DNA of 64,000 nt, from the NCBI GenBank assembly GCA_016124335.1, contig WGNX01000012.1:1-64000 (forward strand). The letters are read 5' to 3'. Position numbers and translations under genes: made by a program. Source of the stretch: Alphaproteobacteria bacterium. GTDB taxonomy: Bacteria > Pseudomonadota > Alphaproteobacteria > CACIAM-22H2. The notes beneath the pieces were generated by a model, which was given only the letters and a program-made list of their open reading frames with translations, did no database searches and was not told the DNA's origin. Each line of letters opens with the position of its first letter. The stretch's first letter is position 1. Shown piece by piece: positions 34,015 to 42,839 of this stretch.

Positions 34015-35040
34015 CTAGTAGATCAATTCGTCCGAACCGCTGTCGCCGCGCGTGAGCGCGATCTCGTTGCGGTCGGCGAGCTGCTTTGCCAGCTCCACGA
34101 TCGCGTGCTGGGCATCCGCCACGTCCTTGACGCGCACGGGGCCGAGTGCGGCCATGTCGTCGCGCATCAGCCGCCCGGCACGCTCGGACATGTTGGCAAG
34201 GAACATGTCGCGCACGGTTTCCGAAGCCCCCTTCAGCGCCAGCGCCAGCCTGCCCTTGTCGACCGCGCGCATCAGCGTCTGGATGCCGGCCGGATCGAGG
34301 CGCTGGAGATCCTCGAACTTGAACATGCTGTCGCGCACCTTCTGCGCGGCATCGGGATTGCGCTCGTCGAGGGCCGTCAGGAAGCGGCGTTCGGAGGCGG
34401 GGTCGAGCTCGTTGAAGATCTCGGCGATGGTCTCGTGCCGGTCGCGCTTGGGCGCCTTGGCGACGTTCGACATGAATTCGTTGCGCAGGATCGATTCGAC
34501 GTCGTCGAGCACGTCCTTGGGCACGGTCTCCAGCCGCAGCATGCGCGTGACGACTTCCATCGCGAACCCGTCGGGCAGCTGGGCCAGCACCTTGGCCGCG
34601 TGCGCGGGCCCCACCTTGGAAAGCACGACGGCGGCGGTCTGCGGATATTCGTTCTTCAGGTAGTTGGCGAGCATCTGCTCGGGCACGTAGCCGAGCTTGT
34701 CCCAGATCGTGCGGCCGCGGGGGCCGCGGATGTCGTCGAGGATGCCGTCGGCGCGCTTGCCCAGCACCTTGCCCAGGAAGCGCTCGGTGCCCTCCATCGT
34801 GCCGGCGAGCGAACTGGACTGGCCCATCTGGTCGGCGAATTCGAAGATCAGCCGCTCGATCACCGCGGCGTCGATCGAACCGAGCTGCGCCATGACGAGG
34901 GAGAGTTCCTTGATCTCCTCGTCGTCCATCATCGCGAAGACCTTGGACGCGCTCTCCTCGCCGATGGCGAGCAGAAGGATCGCGGCCTTCTCCGAGCCCG
35001 ACAGCTGGGTGTAGTCCTTCATGTTCCGTGACGCCGACAT
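34015..35040 (-). CDS. fliG: Flagellar motor switch protein FliG
   Basis: A 341-residue rotor protein of the flagellar C-ring that interacts with the stator. LSGSEKAAILLLAIGEE starts the N-domain, LKNEYPQTAAVVLSKV is a variant of the EHPQ patch (near residue 138), and FEDLQRLDPAGIQTLMR with the charged helix VRDMFLANMSERAGRLMRDD marks the C-terminal torque domain. The ATG at 35040 is used; an ATG at 35022 (MKDYTQL) is also possible. No other flagellar gene is in the window. Confidence 0.93.
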   Translation of the reverse strand: MSASRNMKDYTQLSGSEKAAILLLAIGEESASKVFAMMDDEEIKELSLVMAQLGSIDAAVIERLIFEFADQMGQSSSLAGTMEGTERFLGKVLGKRADGILDDIRGPRGRTIWDKLGYVPEQMLANYLKNEYPQTAAVVLSKVGPAHAAKVLAQLPDGFAMEVVTRMLRLETVPKDVLDDVESILRNEFMSNVAKAPKRDRHETIAEIFNELDPASERRFLTALDERNPDAAQKVRDSMFKFEDLQRLDPAGIQTLMRAVDKGRLALALKGASETVRDMFLANMSERAGRLMRDDMAALGPVRVKDVADAQHAIVELAKQLADRNEIALTRGDSGSDELIY

Positions 35041-35231
35041 CGATTCGATTCTAAGCTCAAAACCCGATCGCGCGAAGTGACGGGCGTAGTGACGACGCCC
35101 CTGTCTGTTGCCGCGGCGGGAATTCTGTGACATTTTCGTGACATCGGCTGCCCGCCGGCCGGAATCCGGGGCGGGCGCCGGCAATCTGGAGGACCCTGAA
35201 AATCGGCGCGACGTCGGTCCTGATCCACCTT

Positions 35232-36899
35232 GTGGGTGGTGTGGCACTTCTTCTGTGGGGCCTGCGCATGGTGCGCACGGGCGTGATGCGCGCGTTCGGC
35301 GGCGACCTGCGCGCGGCCATCGGTGCGGCCCTGTGCAACCGCTTCTTCGCCTTCGGCTGCGGGCTGGGCGTGACCGCCCTGCTGCAAAGCTCGACCGCGA
35401 CCGCGCTGATGACGGCTTCCTTCGCCGCGCGCGGCTTCGTGGGCTCGGCGATGGCGCTGGCCGTGATGCTGGGGGCCGACGTGGGCACTTCGCTCGTCGC
35501 CCAGCTCGCCTCGTTCAACCCCGCCCTGCTGTCGCCGATCCTGGTCACGCTGGGCGTGGCCGCGTTCTCTTCCACACTCGCCACGCGCTGGCGCGACCTG
35601 GGCCGTGCGGGCGTGGGGCTTGGCATGATGCTGCTGGCGCTGAAGCTCATCGTTGCGGCCACGCATCCGCTGCGCGATTCGGTCGTCATGCACGAGGTGC
35701 TCGCCTCGCTTTCGGGCGAGCGCGTGCTGGCGATCGCCATTGCCGCAGCACTCACATGGGTCGTGCATTCGAGCCTTGCGGTGATCCTGCTGGCGGTGTC
35801 GCTGGCCGATGCCGGCCTCGTGCCCGTGCCGCTGGCGCTGACCATCGTGCTGGGCGCCAATCTGGGCGGCGCGCTGCCAGCACTGGTGACGACGTGGAAT
35901 TCGGACGCCGGCGCCCGGCGCGTGACCATCGGCAACGCCGCCTTCCGCACCATCGGCGTGATCCTCGCCGTGCCGCTGCTGGGCGTGGCGATGGCCGAAC
36001 TGCCCAATCTCGAGCCCGCACTGGGCCGCCAGATCGCCAATTTCCACCTGTTCTTCAATCTGGGGCTTGCGGTCCTGTTCCTGCCGCTGGTGGGCGTGGC
36101 GGGCGCCATCGTCGACAAGCTCGTCGCCTCGCGCGAAACCGCCGCCAACCCGGCGGTGCCGCGCTATCTCGACGAATCGGCGCTGGAAAGCCCGGCGCTG
36201 GCGCTGGCCGCGGCCTCGCGCGAGACGCTGCGCATGGGCGACACGCTCGAATCGATGCTGCGCGACTGCATCACCGTCTTCAAGACCGACGACCGCAAGC
36301 TTGCCGACGACATCGTCAAGCGCGACGACGTGGTCGACCGCCTGTGCGAGGACGTGAAGCACTACCTGCTGCGTATTTCACCCGACACGATGGGCGAGAA
36401 GGACCAGCGCCGCGCGATGGAGATCCTCCAGTTCGCCACGAACCTCGAGCATGCGGGCGACATCGTCGACAAGAACCTGATCGAGCTTGCCGTCAAGAAG
36501 ATGAAGAACCGGCTGCGCTTCTCCGAGGAGGGCATGGCCGAGATCGAGGCGCTGCACGTGGCGCTGCTCGACACGCTGCGCCTGGCGCTGGCGGTGTTCA
36601 TGCAGGGCGATGCCAAGATGGCCCGCCAGATGATCGCCGAGAAGGTCGAGTTCCGCGAGCGCGAGCGCCACGCGGCCGAGCGCCATATCGAGCGCCTGCG
36701 CGGCCGCAACCCCGACACGATCGAGACAAGCTCGCTGCATCTCGACGTGCTGCGCGACCTGAAGCGCATCCACTCGCATTTCGTGGCCGTGGCCTACCCG
36801 CTGCTGGAAGCCGAAGGCGCGCTGCGCGAAAGCCGGCTGGCGCCCGAACGCCCGGCGCGCAAGGCAAGGCCCGGAAAGCCCGCCGAAGGCACGTCCTGA
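35232..36899 (+). CDS. Na+/phosphate cotransporter with C-terminal PhoU-like domain
   Basis: About 555 residues. Residues 1-310 are the NptA/PNaS transporter with eight or nine helices and the paired QSSTATALMTASF and VHSSLAVILLAVSLA motifs typical of inverted repeats. Residues about 340-530 are a PhoU-like helical bundle. It should import phosphate using sodium. The GTG at 35232 has no ribosome binding site. The coding frame seems to reach back to about 35196 (residues LKIGATSVLIHLVGG), where GGAGG at 35188-35192 stands before a CTG, so the true start may be a rare codon upstream. Confidence 0.85.
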   Translation: MGGVALLLWGLRMVRTGVMRAFGGDLRAAIGAALCNRFFAFGCGLGVTALLQSSTATALMTASFAARGFVGSAMALAVMLGADVGTSLVAQLASFNPALLSPILVTLGVAAFSSTLATRWRDLGRAGVGLGMMLLALKLIVAATHPLRDSVVMHEVLASLSGERVLAIAIAAALTWVVHSSLAVILLAVSLADAGLVPVPLALTIVLGANLGGALPALVTTWNSDAGARRVTIGNAAFRTIGVILAVPLLGVAMAELPNLEPALGRQIANFHLFFNLGLAVLFLPLVGVAGAIVDKLVASRETAANPAVPRYLDESALESPALALAAASRETLRMGDTLESMLRDCITVFKTDDRKLADDIVKRDDVVDRLCEDVKHYLLRISPDTMGEKDQRRAMEILQFATNLEHAGDIVDKNLIELAVKKMKNRLRFSEEGMAEIEALHVALLDTLRLALAVFMQGDAKMARQMIAEKVEFRERERHAAERHIERLRGRNPDTIETSSLHLDVLRDLKRIHSHFVAVAYPLLEAEGALRESRLAPERPARKARPGKPAEGTS

Positions 36900-37017
36900 T
36901 CCGCCATACCGAGGAACCGGAACGGGCCGCCTGCAAGGTTCCGTTACGTTGTTGCCTTGCTTTTGCCGCGATTTTCCCTACATGAAGGGCGCCCAAACGG
37001 ACGGGGATAGATCCGGC

Positions 37018-37983
37018 ATGTCGGCAATGATCGAAATACGGGGCTTGAAGAAATATTTCGGCCCGATCCGCGCGGTGGAGGACGTCTCTTTCGACGTGGC
37101 GCGGGGCGAGGTTCTCGGCTTCCTGGGGCCCAACGGCGCCGGCAAGTCGACGACGATGAAGATGATCACGGGCTTCCTTGCGCCCAGTGCCGGCACCGCC
37201 AGGGTCTGCGGCTTCGACGTCGAGGCCGACCCGATCGAGGCCAAGAAGCGCATCGGCTACCTGCCCGAGGGCGCGCCCGCCTATCCCGACATGACGGCGG
37301 CAAGCTTTCTCGATTTCGTCGCGGCCATCCGCGGCTTCGACGGGGCCGAACGCGCCAAACGCGTGGCCAAGGCCGTCGAGCGCACCCAGCTTGCCGACAT
37401 CCTGAACCAGCCCATCGACACGCTTTCCAAGGGTTTCAAGCGCCGCGTGGGGCTTGCCCAGGCGCTGCTGCACGAGCCCGAGGTGCTGATCCTCGACGAG
37501 CCGACCGACGGGCTCGACCCCAACCAGAAGCACGAGGTGCGCAGCCTCATCCGCTCGATGGCGGCGGAAAAGGCGATCGTCATCTCGACCCACATCCTCG
37601 AGGAAGTGGACGCGATCTGCTCGCGCGCGGTCGTCATCGCGCGCGGCCGGGTACTCGCCGACGGCACGCCCGAATCCTACGAGAAGCGCTCGCGCTGGCA
37701 CCATGCGGTGTCGTTCGTCGTGCCGACCGCCGATATCGGCCGCCTGCGTTCGGCCCTTGCCGCCCACCCCGACGTGGGGGATTTCGAACGCACCGACGGT
37801 GAAGGCGGGCTTGCGATGCTGACCGCGATGCCCAAGGCCGGCAAGCCGATGCTGGCCGAGCTTGGCACGCTGGCGCGCGGCACCGGCATCCGTATCGACG
37901 AGATCCGCGAGGAACGCGGCCGCCTCGACGAGGTGTTCCGCAACATCACGACCGGCCCCGTCTCCGCCGGCGGCACGAACTGA
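37018..37983 (+). CDS. ABC transporter ATP-binding protein (GldA-like)
   Basis: A 321-residue ATPase. Walker A is GPNGAGKSTT near residue 41, the signature LSKGFKRRVGLAQAL and Walker B LILDEPTDGLDPNQ. The C-terminal 90 residues form an extra domain (SFVVPTADIGRL onwards) like the GldA/NatA subfamily. The next three genes are its permease, a Gld-type auxiliary protein and a DUF4340 protein, so it powers one export or surface-assembly complex of unknown substrate. The ATG at 37018 gives MSAMIEIRGLKKYFG. Confidence 0.9.
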   Translation: MSAMIEIRGLKKYFGPIRAVEDVSFDVARGEVLGFLGPNGAGKSTTMKMITGFLAPSAGTARVCGFDVEADPIEAKKRIGYLPEGAPAYPDMTAASFLDFVAAIRGFDGAERAKRVAKAVERTQLADILNQPIDTLSKGFKRRVGLAQALLHEPEVLILDEPTDGLDPNQKHEVRSLIRSMAAEKAIVISTHILEEVDAICSRAVVIARGRVLADGTPESYEKRSRWHHAVSFVVPTADIGRLRSALAAHPDVGDFERTDGEGGLAMLTAMPKAGKPMLAELGTLARGTGIRIDEIREERGRLDEVFRNITTGPVSAGGTN

Positions 37984-37994
37984 GGCCGACCCCC

Positions 37995-38729
37995 ATGCGC
38001 AACGTCATCCACATCTTCCGGCGCGAGCTGGGCGGCTATTTCGCCACGCCCGTCGCCTACGTGTTTCTCGTCATCTTCCTCGTGATGGCGAGCACCTTCA
38101 CGTTCTATCTGGGCAATTTCTTCGAGCGCGGGCAGGCCGACCTGCAATCGTTCTTCACGTTCCACCCGTGGCTCTACCTGTTCCTGATCCCGGCCATCGC
38201 CATGCGCCTGTGGTCGGAAGAGCGCCGGCAGGGAACGATCGAGCTTTTCCTGACGCTGCCCGTGTCGGTGGGCGAGGCGGTCGTGGGCAAGTTCCTGGCC
38301 GCGTGGGCCTTCGTGGGCATCGCGCTGGCGCTGACCTTCCCGCTATGGATCACGGTCAACCTGCTGGGGAAGCCCGACAACGGCGTGATCCTGGCGGGCT
38401 ATGCGGGCTCGCTCATGATGAGTGCGGGCTACCTCGCCATCGGGGCCTGCGTCTCGGCGATCACCAAGAGCCAGGTCATCGCCTTCGTGGTGGCCGCGGC
38501 CGTGTGCTTCGCCTTCACCGTTTCCGGTTCGCCGCTGGTGCTGGCCTTCTTCGCGGGCTGGGCGCCGGCGGGCATGGTCGACACGATCGCGCGCTTCTCG
38601 TTCCTGACGCATTTCAACGCGATCACGCGCGGCGTGATCGACGCGCGCGACATCATCTATTTCGCAAGCCTCGTGGCGTTCTTCCTGTTCGCCAACGCGG
38701 CCGTGGTCGAGACGAAGAAGGCGGGCTGA
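37995..38729 (+). CDS. ABC-2 type permease (GldF-like)
   Basis: A 244-residue membrane protein with six helices, starting RNVIHIFRRELGGYFATPVA and containing MRLWSEERRQGTIELFLTLP, the hallmark of the ABC-2/GldF permease. It starts 12 bases after the ATPase stop. It should form the membrane channel with the ATPase upstream and the auxiliary protein downstream. Confidence 0.88.
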   Translation: MRNVIHIFRRELGGYFATPVAYVFLVIFLVMASTFTFYLGNFFERGQADLQSFFTFHPWLYLFLIPAIAMRLWSEERRQGTIELFLTLPVSVGEAVVGKFLAAWAFVGIALALTFPLWITVNLLGKPDNGVILAGYAGSLMMSAGYLAIGACVSAITKSQVIAFVVAAAVCFAFTVSGSPLVLAFFAGWAPAGMVDTIARFSFLTHFNAITRGVIDARDIIYFASLVAFFLFANAAVVETKKAG

Positions 38730-38732
38730 AGC

Positions 38733-40673
38733 ATGGCCGACAAGTCGAAATCCCGCACCGCCCTCACCGGCCTCGGCGTCCTGCTCGCCGCAATCGTCTT
38801 CGTCGCGATCAACGTGCTTGCCGGCGCCGGCTTGCAGGGCACGCGCATCGACCTCACCGCGGACAAGCTCTTCACGCTTTCCCAGGGCACGCGCGCGATC
38901 CTTGCGAAGATCGACGATCCGGTCACGCTGCGCTTCTACTATTCCGACCGGCTCGGCCGCGAGATTCCCAGCTATGGCGTCTACGCCCAGCGCGTGCGCG
39001 AGATGCTGGAGGAATACCGCGACGCCGCGCGCGGCAAGCTGCGCCTCGAGGTGATCGACCCGCAGCCCTACACCGACGAGGAGGACCGCGCGGTCGCCTT
39101 CGGCCTGCAGGCGGTTCCGCTCAACCAGCAGGGCGAGTCGGTCTATTTCGGGCTTGCCGGCACCAACGGTGCGGACCGCGAAGAAGTGGTGCCCTTCTTC
39201 CAGCCCGACCGCGAGCGCTTCCTCGAATACGATCTCACCAAGATCGTCTACAACCTCACCGTCACGAAGAAGCCGCAGGTGGGCCTGCTCTCGACGCTGC
39301 CGATGGAAGGCGAATTCCGCGGCATGCAGGGCCCCATGCCGCCCTGGGCCGTCTACAACCAGATCGGCCAGTTCTTCGACATCCGTCCCGTCGCCAAGGA
39401 CGCGACCGCGATCCCCGCCGATATCGGCGTGCTGATGATCGTCCATCCGCAGGGCCTGCCGGATTCGACGCTCTACGCCATCGACCAGTTCGTGCTGCGC
39501 GGCGGGCGGGCGCTCGTGTTCGTCGATCCGCATTCGGAAGGCCAGCTTGCGCGCGCCGGGCAGGCGGGCATGGGCATGCCCACGAACTCGAACCTGACCA
39601 GGCTGTTCGACGCGTGGGGCCTGTCGATGGCCGACGACAAGATCGCCGGTGACCGCATCGCGGCACGGCGCGTCAATGCCGGCACGCCGGGCCGCGTGCG
39701 CGCGGTCGATTACGTCGCGTGGCTCACGCTGCGCGAACAGAATTTCGACCGCAGCGACGTGCTGCTGGCCGATGCCTCCGCCATCCAGATGGCGACGGCG
39801 GGCATCCTTGCGCCCAAGGAAGGGGCGACGACGAAGTTCCAGCCGCTCATCCGCACCTCGCTGCAGTCGATGGAGATCGCCGCCGATTCCGTGAAGATGC
39901 AGCCGGAGCCCGAGAAGCTGCTGGAGGATTTCAAGCCCTCCGGCCAGCCGCTGGTGCTGGCCGCGCGCGTCAGCGGGCCGGTCAAGTCGGCCTTCGAGAA
40001 GGCGCCCGAGCCGCCCAAGCCCGCCGAGGGTGCGGAAAAGCCTGCCACTCCGCCCGCCCCGCCGCCGGAATACCAGGCGGAGTCGAAGGGCCCGATCAAC
40101 GTGATCGTCGTGGCCGACACCGACATGCTGGAAGACCGCTTCTGGGTGAGCGTGCAGGAGTTCTTTGGCCAGCGCGTGGCGACGCCCTCGGCCTATAACG
40201 GCGATTTCGTCGTCAACGCGGTCGACAACCTGATGGGCTCCTCCGAACTGATCGGGCTGCGCGGGCGCGGGCTTTCGCAGCGCCCCTTCGCGCTGCTGGA
40301 AGACATCCAGCGCCAGGCCGAGCTGCGCTACCGCGCCAAGGAGCGCGAGCTTTCCGACAAGCTCAAGGACGCCGAGAAGCGCCTTTCCGAACTTCAGGGC
40401 CGCAATGCGCCGGGGACGGCCGCCGCTGCCGACGCTTCGCGCACGATCCTTTCGCCCGAACAGCAGGCCGAGATCGAGAAGTTCCGCGGCGAAGTGGTCG
40501 TGGTGCGCCGCGACCTGCGCAACGTCCAGCAGGACCTGCGCCGCGACATCGAAGGCGTGCAGACCGTCGCGCGCGTGGCGAATATCGGGGCCGTGCCGGT
40601 GATCGTGGCGCTCGTGGCGCTTGGCCTTGGCTGGATGCGCGTGCGCCGCCGCCGCCCGGCCGGCCGCAGCTGA
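38733..40673 (+). CDS. Gld-family ABC auxiliary protein (GldG-like)
   Basis: A 646-residue protein with an N-terminal helix (residues about 12-32), then a large periplasmic region beginning DLTADKLFTLSQGTRAIL, a GldG hallmark, and PYTDEEDRAVAFGLQAVPL. A coiled coil follows (about 525-615) and a final helix lies near the C-terminus. GldG assists gliding machinery in Bacteroidetes; here the role is unknown. A proline/alanine-rich insertion lies near residues 425-450. Confidence 0.85.
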   Translation: MADKSKSRTALTGLGVLLAAIVFVAINVLAGAGLQGTRIDLTADKLFTLSQGTRAILAKIDDPVTLRFYYSDRLGREIPSYGVYAQRVREMLEEYRDAARGKLRLEVIDPQPYTDEEDRAVAFGLQAVPLNQQGESVYFGLAGTNGADREEVVPFFQPDRERFLEYDLTKIVYNLTVTKKPQVGLLSTLPMEGEFRGMQGPMPPWAVYNQIGQFFDIRPVAKDATAIPADIGVLMIVHPQGLPDSTLYAIDQFVLRGGRALVFVDPHSEGQLARAGQAGMGMPTNSNLTRLFDAWGLSMADDKIAGDRIAARRVNAGTPGRVRAVDYVAWLTLREQNFDRSDVLLADASAIQMATAGILAPKEGATTKFQPLIRTSLQSMEIAADSVKMQPEPEKLLEDFKPSGQPLVLAARVSGPVKSAFEKAPEPPKPAEGAEKPATPPAPPPEYQAESKGPINVIVVADTDMLEDRFWVSVQEFFGQRVATPSAYNGDFVVNAVDNLMGSSELIGLRGRGLSQRPFALLEDIQRQAELRYRAKERELSDKLKDAEKRLSELQGRNAPGTAAAADASRTILSPEQQAEIEKFRGEVVVVRRDLRNVQQDLRRDIEGVQTVARVANIGAVPVIVALVALGLGWMRVRRRRPAGRS

Positions 40674-40684
40674 GGGAGGAAACC

Positions 40685-41755
40685 ATGCAGACCCGCACCC
40701 TCGCCACGCTCGCCGTTTCCGCCGCCGTCATCGCGGGGGCGGCCTTCTACGTGAGCGCCTCGCACGACCGCACGCCCGCCAACGACCATGCGGGCGAGCT
40801 GATCTATCCGGCACTCGCCAGGAAGGCCGACGAGGTGGCTCACATCGCCATCGCGCGCGACGGCGACAGGTTCGAGCTGCTGCGCGGGGCGGACGGAACA
40901 TGGGTGCTGCCGGCACACGGCGGCTATCGGGTCGATTTCCCGCAAGTGCGCCGCCTGCTGCTGGAAGCGGCGAGCCTGCGCATCGAGGAGGCGCGCACCG
41001 CCAACCCGGCGCTGCATGCCGAGATCGAGGTCGACGGTTCGGCCAAGGGCCAGAAGGCGACCGAGCTGGTGCTGTCCGATGCCAAGGGCGACAGGCTCGC
41101 CGACCTGCTGGTGGGCCGCACGCGCTTCGGGCGCAGCGGGACGGCGGGCGACGGCACGTTCGTGCGGCGCGCGGGCGAGAACCAGGTGTGGTTCGCGCAA
41201 GGCCGCCTGTCGATCGAGCGCGAAGCGCCCAAATGGCTGGAGCGGCGCATCTCCGACGTTGCCCGCGAGCGCATGAAGCACGCCACCGTCGTGCTCGCCG
41301 ACGGCAAGCGCATCGACGTGTCGCGCGACAAGCCCGACCAGGAGGATTTCACCCTCGTCCCGATCCCGGAGGGCAAGAAGGTGAAATCGCCCTTCGACGT
41401 GAACCTCGTGGCGAGTGCGGTCGAACTGCTCGACCTCGAGGACGTGCGCAAGGCCGACGGCCTCGCCTTCGCGGGCGACAGGGATTTCTGCGAATACACG
41501 ACCTTCGAGGGCCTCGACGTGCGCGTGGAATTCGCGCATGACGGCGCCGACCTGTGGGCGCGCTTCGCGGTCAAGTACGAGGCCCCGGCAACGCCGGTCG
41601 AGGGCAAGAAGCTCAAGAAGCCCGAGGACGTCGCCAAGGAAGCCGACGCGATCGCCGCGCGCACGAAGGGCTGGGCCTACAAGATCCCGGCCTACAAGCT
41701 CGAATACATGCAGCGCAAGGTCGACGACCTGGTGATCGACGCCAAGGCGTCGTGA
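40685..41755 (+). CDS. DUF4340 domain protein
   Basis: A 356-residue protein with one N-terminal membrane helix (residues about 7-24) and a mainly beta periplasmic part containing VAHIAIARDGDRFELLRGAD and a later repeat of the fold. It is the last gene of the Gld-like ABC operon, starting 11 bases after the auxiliary protein with GAGGGAGG before the ATG. DUF4340 proteins regularly accompany such systems; their function is unknown. Confidence 0.82.
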   Translation: MQTRTLATLAVSAAVIAGAAFYVSASHDRTPANDHAGELIYPALARKADEVAHIAIARDGDRFELLRGADGTWVLPAHGGYRVDFPQVRRLLLEAASLRIEEARTANPALHAEIEVDGSAKGQKATELVLSDAKGDRLADLLVGRTRFGRSGTAGDGTFVRRAGENQVWFAQGRLSIEREAPKWLERRISDVARERMKHATVVLADGKRIDVSRDKPDQEDFTLVPIPEGKKVKSPFDVNLVASAVELLDLEDVRKADGLAFAGDRDFCEYTTFEGLDVRVEFAHDGADLWARFAVKYEAPATPVEGKKLKKPEDVAKEADAIAARTKGWAYKIPAYKLEYMQRKVDDLVIDAKAS

Positions 41756-41766
41756 ACCTGAAACCG

Positions 41767-41826
41767 CGTCATGCCCGGGCCTGACCCGGGCATTCCGCAG
41801 ACCCCCGGGTCAAGCCCGGCGTGACG
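41767..41826. repeat. Palindromic intergenic repeat (REP-like)
   Basis: ATGCCCGGG/CCCGGGCAT (41771-41793) forms a perfect 9-bp stem. A second, shorter stem follows (CCGGG/CCCGG), and the end GTGACGG mirrors the starting CGTCAT. It sits between convergent genes. Confidence 0.8.
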
Positions 41827-41852
41827 GAAGGAAGGGCCGGCGGCAACCGCCG

Positions 41853-42296
41853 CTACGCCAGCTTCCCGTGGATGTATTTGCGCACGATCGTCGAATCGGG
41901 CGGGAAGCAGTCGGGCGTCTGGTTGGTGAGCTGGGCGAGGATGCATTTCCACATGCCCATCTCGCGCACGTAGGTGTCGGCGTAGATCGTCATCCCCGCG
42001 ATCTCGGTGCCGTTCTGCACGCGCACCCAGCGGCACGTGGCGCTGACGACCGCGGTGTCGCGGATCACCTCGATCTGCTCGTCGCGATAGTCCCAGTAGA
42101 CGATCACCGCCGGATCGAAGCCGCGCGACCACGCGGCCAGATAGGGTGCGCGCGCGATGCGCATGCCGTTGGGCAGGATCGAGAAGAACTTCTCGTGCAG
42201 CAGCACGTCGTGCGCGGCGGCATCGTTGGTCACGAAGTTATGGATGAACTTGGCGTTGATCTCGCGCAGCTCGGCGAGCGCGGCTTCGTCGCTCAT
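41853..42296 (-). CDS. NTF2-like/SnoaL-like protein
   Basis: A 147-residue small alpha/beta-barrel protein. The start EAALAELREINAKFIHNFVT, then LHEKFFSILPNG and VVSATCRWVRVQNG, match DUF4440/NTF2-like proteins, which bind small ligands or act as isomerases. No catalytic residue can be named. It is followed on the same strand by REP-like DNA and preceded by the cupin gene 31 bases upstream, so the two may be cotranscribed. Confidence 0.7.
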   Translation of the reverse strand: MSDEAALAELREINAKFIHNFVTNDAAAHDVLLHEKFFSILPNGMRIARAPYLAAWSRGFDPAVIVYWDYRDEQIEVIRDTAVVSATCRWVRVQNGTEIAGMTIYADTYVREMGMWKCILAQLTNQTPDCFPPDSTIVRKYIHGKLA

Positions 42297-42327
42297 GGCG
42301 GACCTCCCGTATCGTCGGGCGGGGCCT

Positions 42328-42648
42328 TCAGGCCCCCGGAGCGAAAACAACCCACAAAGTTGTGTCCTTCGTGTGACCGACGAATCGGTGCTGCTCGCCC
42401 TTGGCCACGAAGATGAGATCGCCGGGGCCGAATTTCGTGCGCGTTCCTTCGCGCTCGAACTCGCCCGAACCCGTCACCACGACATAGATCTCGTCGCGGT
42501 CGTGCGGGCCTTGCGGGTCGGGGTCGGGCGGCGCGTACCAGCGCACTTCGAGGCCGGGGCAGTTCAGCACCTGCGCGCTGATGCGGCCGGGCGCGTTGGG
42601 CAGGCGTGCGGCGGCGGCGGCACTGGTCACGGTCGGCATGTCGGGCAT
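42328..42648 (-). CDS. Small cupin-domain protein
   Basis: A 106-residue single cupin barrel: PHDRDEIYVVVTGSGEFE supplies the first motif (HxH replaced by H-D-R-D-E) and GDLIFVAKGEQHRFVGH the second, with a His. A metal site is likely but the reaction is unknown. GGAGGA eight bases upstream supports the ATG at 42648. It is divergent from the ribonucleotide reductase gene, and the 191 bases between hold the NrdR-like palindrome. Confidence 0.8.
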   Translation of the reverse strand: MPDMPTVTSAAAAARLPNAPGRISAQVLNCPGLEVRWYAPPDPDPQGPHDRDEIYVVVTGSGEFEREGTRTKFGPGDLIFVAKGEQHRFVGHTKDTTLWVVFAPGA

Positions 42649-42710
42649 CGCGCATTTCCTCCCGCTCGGGGGGTCTGTGAGTCTTGTGGATAAGCCTGAA
42701 GAATGTTGAA

Positions 42711-42726
42711 CCACAACATGTTGTGG
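42711..42726. promoter_or_regulatory. NrdR-box-like palindrome upstream of the ribonucleotide reductase
   Basis: CCACAACATGTTGTGG is a perfect 16-bp palindrome, close to the NrdR consensus (ACACWATATATWGTGT). It lies 114 bases before the class II RNR start. A convincing second box at the usual 31-bp spacing was not found, although AACATATC lies about 25 bases downstream. Confidence 0.55.
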
Positions 42727-42839
42727 ATTCAAGGGGTGTGGAAACATATCGAGAACAAAGCATTTGAAGCCGACGCCCCTTCTCCCTACACTCCTGCCCG
42801 CACCCGAGCCCTTTTTTCCCTTCGACGGAACCAACCCGC

